Source: Phalacrocorax aristotelis (taxonomy: Eukaryota > Chordata > Aves > Suliformes > Phalacrocoracidae). From it: a DNA stretch of 64,000 bases. The stretch covers positions 61,984,205 through 62,048,204 of the forward strand of contig NC_134311.1 in NCBI RefSeq assembly GCF_949628215.1, written 5' to 3'. A program made the position numbers and the translations under genes. Shown here in pieces: positions 1-13,100 of this stretch; position 1 is the first letter of the stretch, and the number at the start of each line of letters is the position of its first letter. The notes under the pieces were generated by a model. It was not told where the DNA came from, ran no database searches, and worked only from the letters and a program-made list of their open reading frames with translations.

Positions 1-1200
1 AAGGAGAACTGTCACTCTGGAGGGATAGTCCCCTAACATTTGTCTTAGGGCATCCAAGTTATTTCATATTCTCATTAATGACCTTGAGGTAAAGGATATA
101 GGAGTCCACTGGTTAAATCTATCAATACAAACCTCAGGAGTAGGAAGAGAAAAACACCAGAATACACTGCAAGAAGCAGGAGGTCTCACAGCCTGATTAA
201 CCAAAGGACTGAGCCTCCTACACCAAAACTGACCAGTGTTTCCTTGACCTCACCATGATAGGATGCCTTCCTCTTTTGTGAAGCAAACGGCAATATCTCA
301 AGGAGGGTTCCCAGCCAAGCAGCTGTAATCAAGGAGGATGGTGGTACGTTAACTGAACGTGGGAAGAGAGGAATAGAATTGGAAAGTCCTAGCACAGTTT
401 TGCAAAGGCAAGCTCTCTGTAAACCTCTGAGTTCTTTGGACAGATCAGTAAGCACGTAGAGGAGGATGTATGATCAACAGATAATCTCTCTGAATTTCTA
501 ACACTTTCAGCAACACCATCCACCAAGGACTGCTAAGGAAACTCAGCAGCCCAGCGATAGCACTGGAGGCAGTCAGCTTATGTCATGGAGGGCAGTGACA
601 GACAGGGTTCTTCAAGGTTCTGTGCTGGGACTTGTGGTGTTCCACAAATTCAGGGTGATCTGCAAACAGCAATGTGGTGACAAAGTTTGCTGGTACTTAT
701 TTATTCAGGGTAGTTGAAAAGGGTAATCTTCAACAATTTCAGGAGGACCTCATGAGATTGAATGACTGGATAATAGCACACAGATGAAATGCAGGGCAGA
801 GAAATATCAAGTCAGCCCCAAAAGAAAAAAAAAATCTTTATTTCAGATGTCAGATGATGGTTTCCAAGCTGACCATTACCACTCAAGAGCAAAGTGTTGA
901 GGTTATGGCAAATAGTTCCATAAGTACATCAACTTAGTGCTCAGTTGCAGTCAAAACAGCAAATTGAATATTGAGAATTATTGAAAAAGGAACAGAGAAT
1001 AAAACCAAAAACATCATTATGTCCCTGTACAAGTCCAGGGTTTACCCACAAATCGAATACTGTGTGCAGTTCCACTGCTCTTATCTTCAGCAGGACATAA
1101 TAATAGTATTGGGAAAGGCTCAGAGAAAGGACAACAAAGATGCTCAAGGGTGTGGATTGTTTCCAGTATGAAGAAAAAGCTTTAATGACTATTGTTTCAG
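1..1200 (+). mobile_element. Very degenerate CR1-like LINE, probably two overlapping or tandem remnants
   Basis: Translated fragments match CR1 reverse transcriptase: LFHILINDLE near 50-80 (compare LFNIFINDL), a second block VLQGSVLGLVVFHKF near 608-655 (compare [15 protein letters not shown]), and SLYKSRVYPQIEYCVQF at about 1021-1075 (compare PLYSALVRPHLEYCVQF). The first two blocks cover overlapping parts of the same domain, so two copies are likely. Stops and frameshifts are frequent and no intact 3' tail is visible. Confidence 0.6.
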
Positions 1201-1354
1201 ACTTCTCAGACTGAAAAAGAAACAACTGAGGAACAAAATTATAGAGATCCACAAAAGCATGACACTCCACAGGGACAGAGGCACAACATCTGGCAGACAA
1301 CTCAGAAAAGGCAGTGGGGGCTGGCTGTCCAGGAAGGGCATTGTAGTATCAGTG

Positions 1355-1394
1355 ATAAAAGGAGTAATTTGGCCATAAAAGGAGTAATTTGGCT
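1355..1394. repeat. Direct tandem duplication, two units of 20 bp
   Basis: ATAAAAGGAGTAATTTGGC plus one base occurs twice head to tail (1355-1374 and 1375-1394), differing only at the last base. It lies just after the ancient CR1 remnant. Confidence 0.85.
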
Positions 1395-1430
1395 AATAAA
1401 GGTCTGCAGGGAGGGATAATGTGTCCTAAA

Positions 1431-4400
1431 TCAAACACTATAGTTGGGGAAGAGTTGACAAATTTCTAGACATTCCCATCCTTCTTCAGGATATTTGGCA
1501 TCTGGCAAGAAAATGTCGCTTTCAAGGCCGGTATTGAAATGTCTTAAACATTTAATTTTCCTAATGACTCTGTTGCTTTTTTGTTCACAGAGCACAATAG
1601 CTGTCAGTTGTTGTACTGTCCTCAGGGTGTCCATGTGCTGACTGAAGCCCAGATAATTTACCTGAGGCGGGACTGGGAGCACTGGGAAATATGCCTCTGC
1701 CTACAGAGCACCAGTTCTTTAGGACAGCTTCATATCCCATACCCACAATGATTTCTGTCTTTTCAGTGTGTTGGGACATCAATCCATACACCACAACACA
1801 TGGAAGCACAGAAAGAAAATGACCACAGTTACTAACATACAAAACGAAAGACATAAATGCACCTTTGTAGCACAGTTTATCCTTTTGCCTGCTCTCCAAA
1901 AAAGCATGAAAGCCCTCTGCTGAACCACTTTTACATACCTCATGCAAACACAAAAGCTACCCACTCCCACAAGTTCTGGGGCATTGTCCAAAAATACAGC
2001 TTCAGATATATACACGTTACAAATGTGCTCATCTTTCAAATTGAGACTCACTTCATTTTTAACTGCATGCTGTTCTTTATTCCTGAGGCACAACACACAC
2101 GTAGAAAGGATCCTCCTGCACACCCTTATCCAGCTCATTGCATAAGAAACGGGAGCCTGTGGCTCAACATTTTATACAAGTGCAGCACCGACTTTAGCAT
2201 GAACATTGGTCAGTGCCAGAAAACCTTAGTCACTTCTCATTGACTTTCACTCAGTTCATCACTTAGAGATTTTTTAAATAAATAATAAAGTAAGAAAAAC
2301 CACCCCAAAACAGGAAGGGTGCTTCCCTCTGTAAAAGGAATGCTTAATAGGGTGAAGATAGCAGGGCAGCTGTGTGTTCCCTTTTTTCTTGTGGGCAAGA
2401 CATATATGTAAGTGACATTATTCAGCAGTGTCTGTGCACCTGTTCATGCCATTGTGTTACAGGCTGATAAGAAAGCAATGCAGCAATCTGTAAGAAAGTG
2501 TTGTAACTGAGCTCTCATCTAAGCCATATGCTATGATGGTATCTTCTCTGATTTACGGTCCAGTGCATTCAATTCATATTGCATGCAGTCTGGAAACACC
2601 CTCTGTTTTCCCTCCTCTGTAGTAGTCCAGTGGAACAAGAGGCTTTTATCTTATGATGTCTCCCAGGCCCTCCCAGAAGAGAAATCTTTAACATAAGAGA
2701 ATGATAGAGTATCTATTAAATGCAACGTATTGAGTAGGAGTTATTTGTTCTCATGCTTATTATTTCATTATTGGAAATTAAATACATTTGCCATCTGTTA
2801 CCTCAATGACCTACAGAATATGTCAGTAGAACTCTGCCCATGTTGGCTTTACCTGTGATGACCCTGGAAGTCTTTTTCAGAAACAGCAGCAAGACAAGGA
2901 AACAGGAATGCCCTGATAGAATTAGTGGAATTGCCAGAGCACGCACTGGGGGCACAATTATTAAAATGCAGCAGAATTAATTTTGGTCTGGAAATTATCT
3001 GTGACCTAAATGCCTTTTATAGATTACCAATTCTAATGACCTTTGCCTAATGGCACATTAAAAGCAGTTTTCTGTCATTTTTAATTACTTGTTGAAAGCA
3101 AACAAACACCCAGGAGTCTGATAGCATAGCCTCAATTCTGTAAACTGAGGTATGTGTTTACTTTTACTCACATGAGTAGCTCTTCATACATACAAAAACC
3201 CCAGAAAACCAACTACATTCATCCATGCTTGCAAAATCAGAGCCAAGCATCATCACCAACCTTCTCTCCTCACAAAGAAAAATATGTCCTTTCTTTTTAT
3301 TCCAGAGCACTTGTGGTGGAGACTGGTTAAGCTCTTTGTTGTGAGGTCAGTGTGGGGGAGGGGGAGTTAGGAAAGAGTGTGCAGAAAGAAGGAGAGAAAG
3401 AATAAAGTAAACATTTCACAACCATCACCAATGAAAGTTACCACAAGACATGCCAGCACAGCCAGAGGGATTGGGTAAATATGAATTTCAACAGATTTTC
3501 CCCAGAGATGTTGTCTTAGCTTGAAAAGTGACTCCATAAAAGTTGATTGTTTATGGTTTGTGTTTACTGCATCTCAGCAGCTTCAGCATAGATATGCTCT
3601 GTTCAACAGAAAACCTACAAAACAAACAAAATTCCTTTCTTAACTGAAAGTTACTTCCAGGAGGCATTAGAATGACACAAGATATAAATTTATCATATCC
3701 TGCTTTAGAACTATTACTGAAGAGTTATTACTTTTCTTCCTTTCACCTTCTAATTGGAAATTCTCTGTTGCTCTATGCGCACAATTACAGGAATGACTAT
3801 GTATCAGCAAGGTGCAGTGATTTTTATGCATAGTATATACAAGCAGCTATACAGCACTGGCCCAAAAGACATGTCAAACCTCAAGTGAGTAAAGAATGTA
3901 TCGCAGTTAAGCAGAAATCAATTATTATATATAAGGATTTAGAAATTGTGTGGTTGGTCAGGGCTTCCTGGGACTGCAGCCCAGCAGATGAAAGCATATA
4001 TACTAAAGTATTATCTGAACCAGAATCAACCACAGTAAGTTTCTGAGAACAAATAGTTTGCATCTAAAGGGCTGATTTAACGTTCAGACCTGCAAGCCTT
4101 TCTTCTGGGTTGACACCACTAATTAAATATGTCAAAACTAGGTCCTTTCAGGAGAACAAATATAAACATAGACTTATAAAAGAGGCCACAAGCCTATTGC
4201 TTTAGACCTTATTAATGATGGGGAATAGTTATGTGGCCTGGGAAGGTATTTCATTAAAATACCCATACAAGTTGAATGTTGGGCTGGATACAGTTATTGG
4301 TCTCTGGTCAGTCAAAACTGCTTTTGCTACCAATTATTATGGTAAAGAATAATGGCAACACCAAAGTCCTCAGATATCCCTGATACAGTCTCTAGCCCAT

Positions 4401-7069
4401 TTAGCTCAGGCTGTGAGCGCAGCACAGGAGTCTCATGGGTCCCTCTGCCCCTTCCAGGAGGAGCTTGTTAGCCAAGCATCAGGACTAAGTCTTTTTTATC
4501 CACCATCTGCAGTGGGTGAGAGGCTCCCACAGTGTTTTCCACCTCTACTCCGTGTTTCCATTCTGTTTCTCTCTTCCACAAACAAAAGGGATAAGCAGAC
4601 CTTTGTTGTGAAAAGCTCTAGGCAGCCAAGCACGGCAATGCACAGAGGAAAACAGCAAAATCTGTAAGAAGCTCACTGCAATTTCAGCACAGCCAGAATT
4701 ACAGTCCCTGGACCTCTGCCTCAGCAGTGTGTTTCCAGCTAATGCTCAAACTGTGGGAGAAAACTATTATTGAGGATGAAAAGTCAGAATGTGCAAGGTG
4801 GAGAACACCAGAATGAGCTGCAGTGTAGGTGGGACACAAATGTTTTTCCCTATCCAAGACAAGTCTGATGCTTTGGAATTGTTTCTCAGCTTGATTTGAG
4901 GTAAAAAGCTGACATTCTGAAAATTACTAGTGCCTTAGTAATTGTTTTCTTTTAATATTTTTCAAAACATTTTGTTCTGATTTTGCCCTTTTCATTTTAT
5001 GAATTCTTTCATATAAACCACATCTTTAGGGTGAAAAATTGTTTTGCACAAAAAAAAATTGCCTCTAAATGAAAAGAATCCAGACCTTTCCTTACAAATG
5101 TTTGTGCTCCATCAGCATTTCTGATTCTTCTTATAGACGACATACCCTCGTGTCCTATTTACCACACACTATTCAAACTGCACTCAGACAACACTGTTAT
5201 GCTCCCGATGAGCTTCACTGTGATGTTCCTCATCAACCCTACCCCTCCCAGGCTCCTCAGAAGTATCCGGGACCCTTCTGCCTGAGCTTTCCTAGCTGTG
5301 ACACCCTCTTCTCCACCACACTCAACATACTTTTGCCTCAATTGCATCTTTTCCTTTAGCACCATTTTATAGCCACAGCTTCACTTGTCTCTGCTCATCA
5401 CAAGAGGTTTTTATTTCCCAGCCTAGGCTAACCATCACTTTCTGGGTTTGCTGTCCCCAGTCACTTGTGCCTCTTCCCATCCAACGTTCCCTGGGTGCAA
5501 CTCACAGGCAGCAAAGGGCAAAATCTTCTCCACACTCCACCAAACCCCTTCAAAAATACATACATACATACATGAGTCAGCTTAAGACAAACTCCTGACA
5601 TACATATTTCAGCCTATGCTGTTAAAGTCTGCCAAAGTAATAATAAACTAAAAAATCTTCTAACGGAAAGCATTAAACAGCCTTAATAAATAATGTTTTG
5701 GGATTTTTTGTTTTTGTTATTGTTGCTGAAGGTGGAGATAAGCTTTCCACAACACGAATTTGACTCCCCTTTTTAGAGGGCGTTTTCTCATCTTTTACCT
5801 CTCTTTGGACACCTGTCTGTTGTGCCTCTTTCCACTCTTTTATTCTCTCCTGTTCCTTCCCACATTTTAGACAAATGCCAGGCCTCATCAAGACAAGTCA
5901 AGGCCTGACTGACTGTCCTCCTTTATGGAGGAGGCACACATTGTGCCATTGCAAGGGCAAGCTCAGGTATCCAAGAAGCCATGGCAAGTGATGTCAACAC
6001 CTCTATTTATTATTAGTTCATGGATTTTATGAATATAAACTAACTTGTCTTTTACTTTAGTGAGATAAAGATTTCCTTCTCTTCTAAGGTGAGTCTATAA
6101 AGCAAATAAGCATCATAGGCAGAGGTTATTGGTGGTAGAGACTCCAGAGATGCATTATTTAAAGCAATTCCCCTGGGTAGGTCAAAGACTCCATATTTCA
6201 AAACCTGCCTACAGGTTCAGCAGCTAGAAATCATGCTGCTGTTGTGGAAAGAGGAATTACTGAAGGGAGGAGGCATGCACCAGGCAGGACCAAAGAGGCC
6301 TCTTGCACTGCTGGCCATCAACACCAGCATATTCTGAATTCACTGGTTTTGCTGAAGGGAAAGAGATCAACCTCTCCTGCTGCATGACACAGGCAAGAGA
6401 GCATAACTGTCCACCCACATGGGTATAATATTTCATTTAAATGACAAGCAGAAATGTGGAGGGGAACACAAAAACAAATTTGTACATTTGCTGCCAAGTC
6501 CCCTAATGTCCTTGCACAAGGGTTAGGTGGTTTGTGGTATAAAAATAAATGACCGAAGCATCCAAGAAGTAGCACATACCAACCAAGGTGAAAAAGACCT
6601 GCAATTCACTTTGGAGGCGCTCACTTTCCTACGGCTGATGCTGCTCAAGGTACAGCAATGCTTGAAGTGGCTCCAAGGGTCCCTTTCTGCCAGGCACTAA
6701 AAGGGCTCAGAGCCAGAGATCATCCCTGGCAGTCCACAGAGACAGAGGCTGGGATGGAGAAACAGAAACCTGGAGCAGCAGAGCAACACCTGGCACAGTG
6801 GGACACAAGTAGACTTGCAGCCTGTCCGTATCACAAGTTGCTCAAGGAGAGGCTTACAGGCACCTGCCAAAACATGGTGGCAGCACACAAGGATTAGGAG
6901 AAAGCTCTGCAATCTGGCAAGGGGTAAAGCACTGTCAGCAACCCTTGCCTAGGAATACAGCAGCACAGGCACCACAGCATGGCTGATGACCTGGCACTAG
7001 CCAGGAAAAAAGGCTGCTCCAGCAGCTTCAAAACTTGCTGTTTTGTTCATTAAAAGGTGTCCTTTCGGG
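1431..7069. other. Gene-poor AT-rich DNA, no supportable gene
   Basis: Open frames here are short, overlap on both strands and match no family I recognise. A short TACA microsatellite lies at 5557-5573. The stretch about 2940-3085 has several TAAT cores and little homopolymer, which is the look of a conserved noncoding element, but this cannot be judged without alignment. Confidence 0.6.
5557..5573. repeat. (TACA)n microsatellite
   Basis: Four perfect TACA units plus one further T. Short and unremarkable. Confidence 0.9.
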
Positions 7070-7151
7070 TGATAGATAAGAAAAACAACTACTCTGGGCT
7101 ATTAGTTTTTATCTGCTCTAATTAAAGAGCTGTGTAGTTGTGTGCTGATAA
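7070..7151. promoter_or_regulatory. Cluster of GATA-factor motifs
   Basis: Within 82 bp there are overlapping TGATAG/AGATAA at 7070-7079, AGATAA on the minus strand at 7109-7114 and TGATAA at 7146-7151, with an ATTAA homeodomain-type core between them. This could be an enhancer fragment; there is no functional evidence in the sequence itself. Confidence 0.25.
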
Positions 7152-10100
7152 ATGCACAGACAGTGCTAAGCAACCACAGAAGTTGCTCATTCCCACGCCT
7201 TTTTTTCCACCTTAGGAGGGTATTAGAAGCACATTTGAATGAAAGAGTTCACCATCTCTAAAATGGAAAAGACCTACTTTGCTTCATGAACTAGGTCAAC
7301 AATTGCAAAATAAAAGTGTGCCAAGGAATTCTGAGATCTTTATGTATCTACCAAGACCCTGAGACTCAGAAAGACTCTATTCACCTGGAATTAGGCTTGA
7401 AAACAATTTCCAGTGTAGAGTTGCGCCTTAAGGGCCATCTGGTAGTGATGGAAGTTATTGTTGTGAATTTAAGGACTCAGATATGGTACATTAAGAAGAA
7501 AATGTAGCTTAGCATGAGTAGTGTGTTACAAGAAAAAAAAATCTGTGAGTGTAGAGACTTAACAGGGTGCAAGCTTTAAAGCAGGATCAATACCCTACAT
7601 TGAGCCCAGTAGGCGTTAGAACCAGGGCAAAATAAGAGCTGAGCACAAGTGGTATTTACAAAACAAGGTAACCTTTTAGAAAACACCATTTCCAATGCTT
7701 CATATTCACTACTAAGCCTGAGGGCTTTCATGTCAGTGTTCTCCTTTATGGAAGACCAGCCTCCAGGAGAGCAGAACTCAGATTCTGCATCCAGAAAAGA
7801 GCGTGTTGCTAGCACTGACTCCTGCACATCCTCCACTATCCTGCTCCCTGTCCCACTGAGCACAGACCTAGGGTCAGTCACAGATGCTGGGAGGCTTGAG
7901 CAGGGCCAGAGCAGGTCAAAACATCCCCTGGCAACCCACAACAATAGACAGAGCTAGGAAACTGATGAGGAAGCTATTGAAAATCAAAGACTTAACAAAA
8001 TCCAGAAAATGTAGAAGTAGTCTTGATTCATTCCACTGGCTGACAGCAGGGTCTCATTTGCATTTTCTCCCTTTTCACAAACCAAATTGTTATATTTAAG
8101 AAATGGCCCTATGCTGTCCTGTCCTCTGCCTTCCCACCATATACTTTTCCTAATCACCCTGTTTGCACAAATTGCAAGGGGCTTTGGCTGATTTAGAGGA
8201 AAAGCAGAGTATATCAAAATAGTTACTGTCTCTGCTTTGTTTAATGTTTTTTAACTACTTCATTGCATAATATTAAAAAGTCTGGGTTTGAGCCCATTAG
8301 CTCAAATAGCAGAAAACAAACAAGCAATGAGCTTTGTCAGTATAAGATGCACACTAAAGACCATTTCATTTCCATCAACCACGCAATTTCCAAACAGCAC
8401 GCTATTTCTATGCACTTGGTGTTCTTCCTTCTGACTCAGTTTCAGATCATGTTGCTGATTTATGAGATGCTACATTTACGGGTCATGCTAACGTGAAAGC
8501 ATGTTGAAGAGTCTCAGCTGCAGAGCTACACCAACAATCTCTTTTCTTAAAAAAATAAAAAACCGTGGCAGGAAATGTATGTAAACAGATTGCTGGAAAG
8601 CAAGAGAGACATTTTACAAGATGGGCCAAGCAAAGATCTTGCAGTCACCAGAAGACACAGTTCAGCTCTCTTCCCAGAAAAAAAATCAAATAGGTTTGAG
8701 GTTTTCTCCATGAATTTAACAAGCTGAATTAGCTCACTGAGGTGTCAAGAACATTTGAGCCAATTCAAGGACAACTGAAACATGGAGGACAATATAGTGA
8801 GTAAGCAAGTGCCCCAGAAGTAAAACCTTTTCCTGATAGAAATGACATAATATATTGGCTCTGCCAGTATCATGAAACTTCACCCCAGTTTCTCTCTTAA
8901 CCCCAGGTTAGCAGAGATAAAGATGAGCAGTGAATGGATGAAGGATAAAAGGCTTTCTTCCTAACAGAGTAGTCTGGCTGATCCAAGAGGATGCTTAATC
9001 ACAGAGCACCAGACATTCTCAGGCAGAAGGTTCAGCACAAACCAAGGATTTTCCTGGACAGTATTTAAACAGGTAACTTCACAACAACTGCTACCACAAA
9101 GTAGAGACATACAACAATAGGTAAGATGCTTGCTGCCTCTCAGCAAAATACCATTTTTGAGAAGTAATGACAAAGGGACAAAAGTAAATGGACAGTAAGT
9201 TTTTGAAAGTGTGTGTGATGTGCATGATTATCAGCATCAGGCTGCAAATCCTGACGACCCTTTGTAACACACTGTTTAAATTGGTGCCATTTTCCTGTTT
9301 TCTGGTATAAAAGGCCTGGAGCAAAAACAACAGGAATCACAATGGCACAAACTAGCATTGGATGTGCATAACAGGACTTGTCTGGGTAAAAATTACACTA
9401 TGAATTCTCAAATTAACATTACAGCAGCAAGGTTACTATGTAACTGCAACTGATTTTATCTTTGTAGTTGCATAAGGTGGAACTCTTCTTCCCCAGCTCA
9501 ACTTTTGCACAAATTAGGACTCGCTGATCAGCCTTTGAGAAGGATCCCATGACCAGACATTAAAGTTTTCAAATCCAAAACTTGAAAATAATCATTTTAT
9601 AGGTATATGAGACTTGACCTTAGCTCCTCATGGTCCAAGTGTGCTTTGCAACTGAACATTATACGTCACATAAAAAGCCTTTGTGGAATATTAGTTTCCT
9701 TCTCATGAATGGCAAGAGCATCACTTCCTAGCAGGAGTCTACAGCATTTACGTGTTCACATGAACACACAAATTTTGAAAACTAATGTAGAAAAAAGCCC
9801 TAATTTGAGTGAAAACTCTTCAGATTCATTCCTGTCATCCTGCAGATAGTAAACAAGGCTCAGGGTAGGTCATACGTTACAAAGAACGCAATGTGGTTCC
9901 TAGAATCCACCTACGTAAAAAAGGAAACCAAAACAAACAGAGCTCCCCAACTCCCACCATCCCAAGAAGGATGACAGAGAAAAAAAAGATAACCTGAAGT
10001 TTTCCATGGAGATTTGCTCATTTGAATAAACCTAGTGGAGAAAAGATCAATTTCTGTGCTCCTGCTCCCACATTTTCTGTCTCCTTAGTAAGTGACAACT

Positions 10101-13100
10101 CTACAGCCAGGATTTCTGGCTGTTTATATCCACCTCATGATACCTTTAGAGACCAGATAGCTTTCAGTGCGTCTGCTGTAACAACAAAACTGAAGTCCAT
10201 AACTAAACAAATACACATGTGACCAGGCAGGACTAGAGAAGGACTCATCAGCACGTGTCAGCGGTTCACCTGAGCTGGCCTAGTGCTGTGCTTCAGATTC
10301 ATTTCAAGCTCCTGCGTCCCATTCCTGCCATTGCTTTCAATTCTGTGCTTTGGCTGAAAATTAGTCACTTTCCTTTGTAGCCAAATTTGTTTCAAAGAGG
10401 GAAATGGCAGGGCAAGAAATAAACTTAAGCATGCTATAGCACTATCCCCCAGATTATCCAATTTACATTTAAAAACAAACAAACAAACCAAGCATGAGAT
10501 ATTTTGATTTAGGAAGATCACTAATAATCTTTGAAGTCTCTGGTTGTCATGTTGGTTGGGACTTACAATCAGATTTCAATCTCCTTTCAGTCATCTGCCT
10601 TTATGAAAACAGATGTAATACAACACAAGACTGTCCAAAAGGGAGTAAACTGGGAACAAAAAGTAAACTACAGCTGAATTTGAGAATTCAGTTTTTAAAA
10701 ACACCAACATATCCTTGCATCCTTTTTCTCTTCACTCCCTAAAGTATCTCCAATAAATTTTCAGCCATAGACTTCAGTGGTCTCTCTCCTCTTTATTTGG
10801 CTTCACACCATACTACAATTTTGCTGTCTATTGATCCTGGTTTTCATACCAGGCAAACTATTTGAGAACCTCAGACCTGAAATAGTGGCAGGATTCCCAG
10901 AGCATAAAAATCAGTGCCCCATTCTAAAGCCCAGTAATTTTAATCACAAGCATGATAGTGTCCAAAAATATCATAAAGTCAACTCAGCACAGAAAACTGA
11001 AGTTGTTATGAAACCAGACCCCACCAAAACTACCCATAAGAACAATTTCATATTTGGACTAGTCCACCCGCGTACTCTGCCTCCCCCGGCAGCCAGGAAC
11101 AGAAGTATGGGTGCAGGAAAATGGTACTATAGCAATAATTCCTCAGAATGTTACCTCAGCTTCCAAAATTTCGTATCTACAGAATTTCCTGAATCAGAGA
11201 TTTTGTGTTCAGTCTACTTCCATTAATTTGCCCAAGGCCTTCTTGACCCATTTTGTTTCAGTTGTTACTTGCTTTGCTTCAATCCACCATCAGGTTTCTT
11301 TCCCATTTCTATTACGGAAGACAGAGGACAAAGCTGGATTTCCACACCGAGCAGAAAGAAAGAAGCAAGGGGAAGGACAGTGGAGACACAGCAAGCCTGC
11401 ACAGATGTGAACCAAACCAGCACAGCTATATTAGCTACGCTGTTTCATGTTCTTTGAACATTTGGAACTTACTTTGGCATCTTGCTTCTTCACTTTATGT
11501 GGGTTAGAAACCTGGCAGGAGAAGAGAGAGACCAAATCTCATGTTGTTGTGAGACCTGGCTGGGTTTTGTGGTTCCAGGTGAAACCTGAACAAAAGGAAG
11601 ACAGCCCCAAATCATCCACTCCACATACTTCAGACATCACTGCTAACTTTTATCCTAACCAGTCTCAAAACAAGTCTTTTCAGACCTGGTAGAAGAGCAT
11701 GAGAACTCCTCCACCACAGTGTGTGCTTGGAAGAAGGGAGTGGAGAAGGGGAGCAATACCCACTCCCACAGCTCTGACCCTGGATCTCTGTGTTGCTACA
11801 GACTGCTGTTGTCACCTAATTTAATATCATTTCAGTTCAGATGAGCACATGTTGGTAAACAAAGCAGCGATGGAAGGGGAGCATCCTGTTTACATTTCAC
11901 TGCAGGATGATTCATTTACAGTTCTTCAGCAGGGCAGAGGCTGTAATCATGCGAAAGGTCAGCAGTTTCTGGTAGGGCTTTTGCATTTAGTCAGATAGTG
12001 TTTAGGTTAAAAAATATCCAGTGTTGATATAATCCTGCTGAACAGTCTTCATCTTTCCTGGAAATCAAGAGTTTGACGCAGATGGAACTTTTTAAATTTA
12101 AGGTATGGAAAATATTCCTCATGTTCCAAAAGAAAGATGATTGTCTTTGAATACAACAAATGTAATCCACCTGCAAACTCTACCTTTTGGTGGATGCTGG
12201 CAATATGCCATCTCCCACAGATCCCCAAAACCAGCATTGCCAGACTTGCAAGTTGTAAGAACAAGAAATCACCCCAAGCATTAATGGCCTCTGTTGAATG
12301 AGGCTGGGGGAAGTGCTGTCATTTTTGGGGTAAATAATTAGAGATGAGCAAATAATCTAAAGCACTTGCCCTTCTGTTATACAGCAGGTGACCTGCAGGA
12401 TCAGCCATTTATCTTCAGTGTTAAGATATTGAACACAACATCCAACACAGTAGGAGCTAATCAGTGTCTGATGAGCTGTGATTTCTTCATGCTTAGCATT
12501 TACCTGAAATTTCATCTTCCACCCCAGACACTGAGTTTTTACCTATCTCATGCATTATGTACAGCTTCTCATGGTGTGGCTTCACTGTGAAGGTACACAT
12601 GTGTAGGCAATGCTTGTCCCTAGTCTCTGCAGGAACACACTTTATGAAATCTGTGCATGAGCTCCCAAATAAGCTATTGATTTAGAAGCTGACACCAACT
12701 CTTAAATATAACAAACCCTCCCAAGGTGTATCCTCTTCAAACACTAAACTTAGCTTGCCTATACCAGAACACACATGAGGAACAACCTTTCCCAGCTGTT
12801 GGAAGAGTCTGACCTTACAGTACTACACGATTTATATTGCAATCAAATAAACATGGCCTCTGAGAAGGTTAGAGCTACTTACTGCTTTCCAAATACTACC
12901 TCACATAAGCACTTTTAAGCCAAAGATGTCCTTAAATCAGTAACTACTTCAACAAGCCCTCGAGGAACGAGGACATAATTATTACAGCACCAGCTCCTGA
13001 CTTAGAACTTGTTTGAAATAGAGCTCATTAATTTGCACATGCATCTGATTGACTGTGATGGAAAGGAGCTATGCAGGGCACCGGTTCCCTTATACATTGG

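Noticed and set aside
10777..11226. Open frame of 149 codons on the plus strand
   Set aside because: It starts at GTG, not ATG, contains no recognised domain, and overlaps other open frames nearby. No splice or promoter context supports it.
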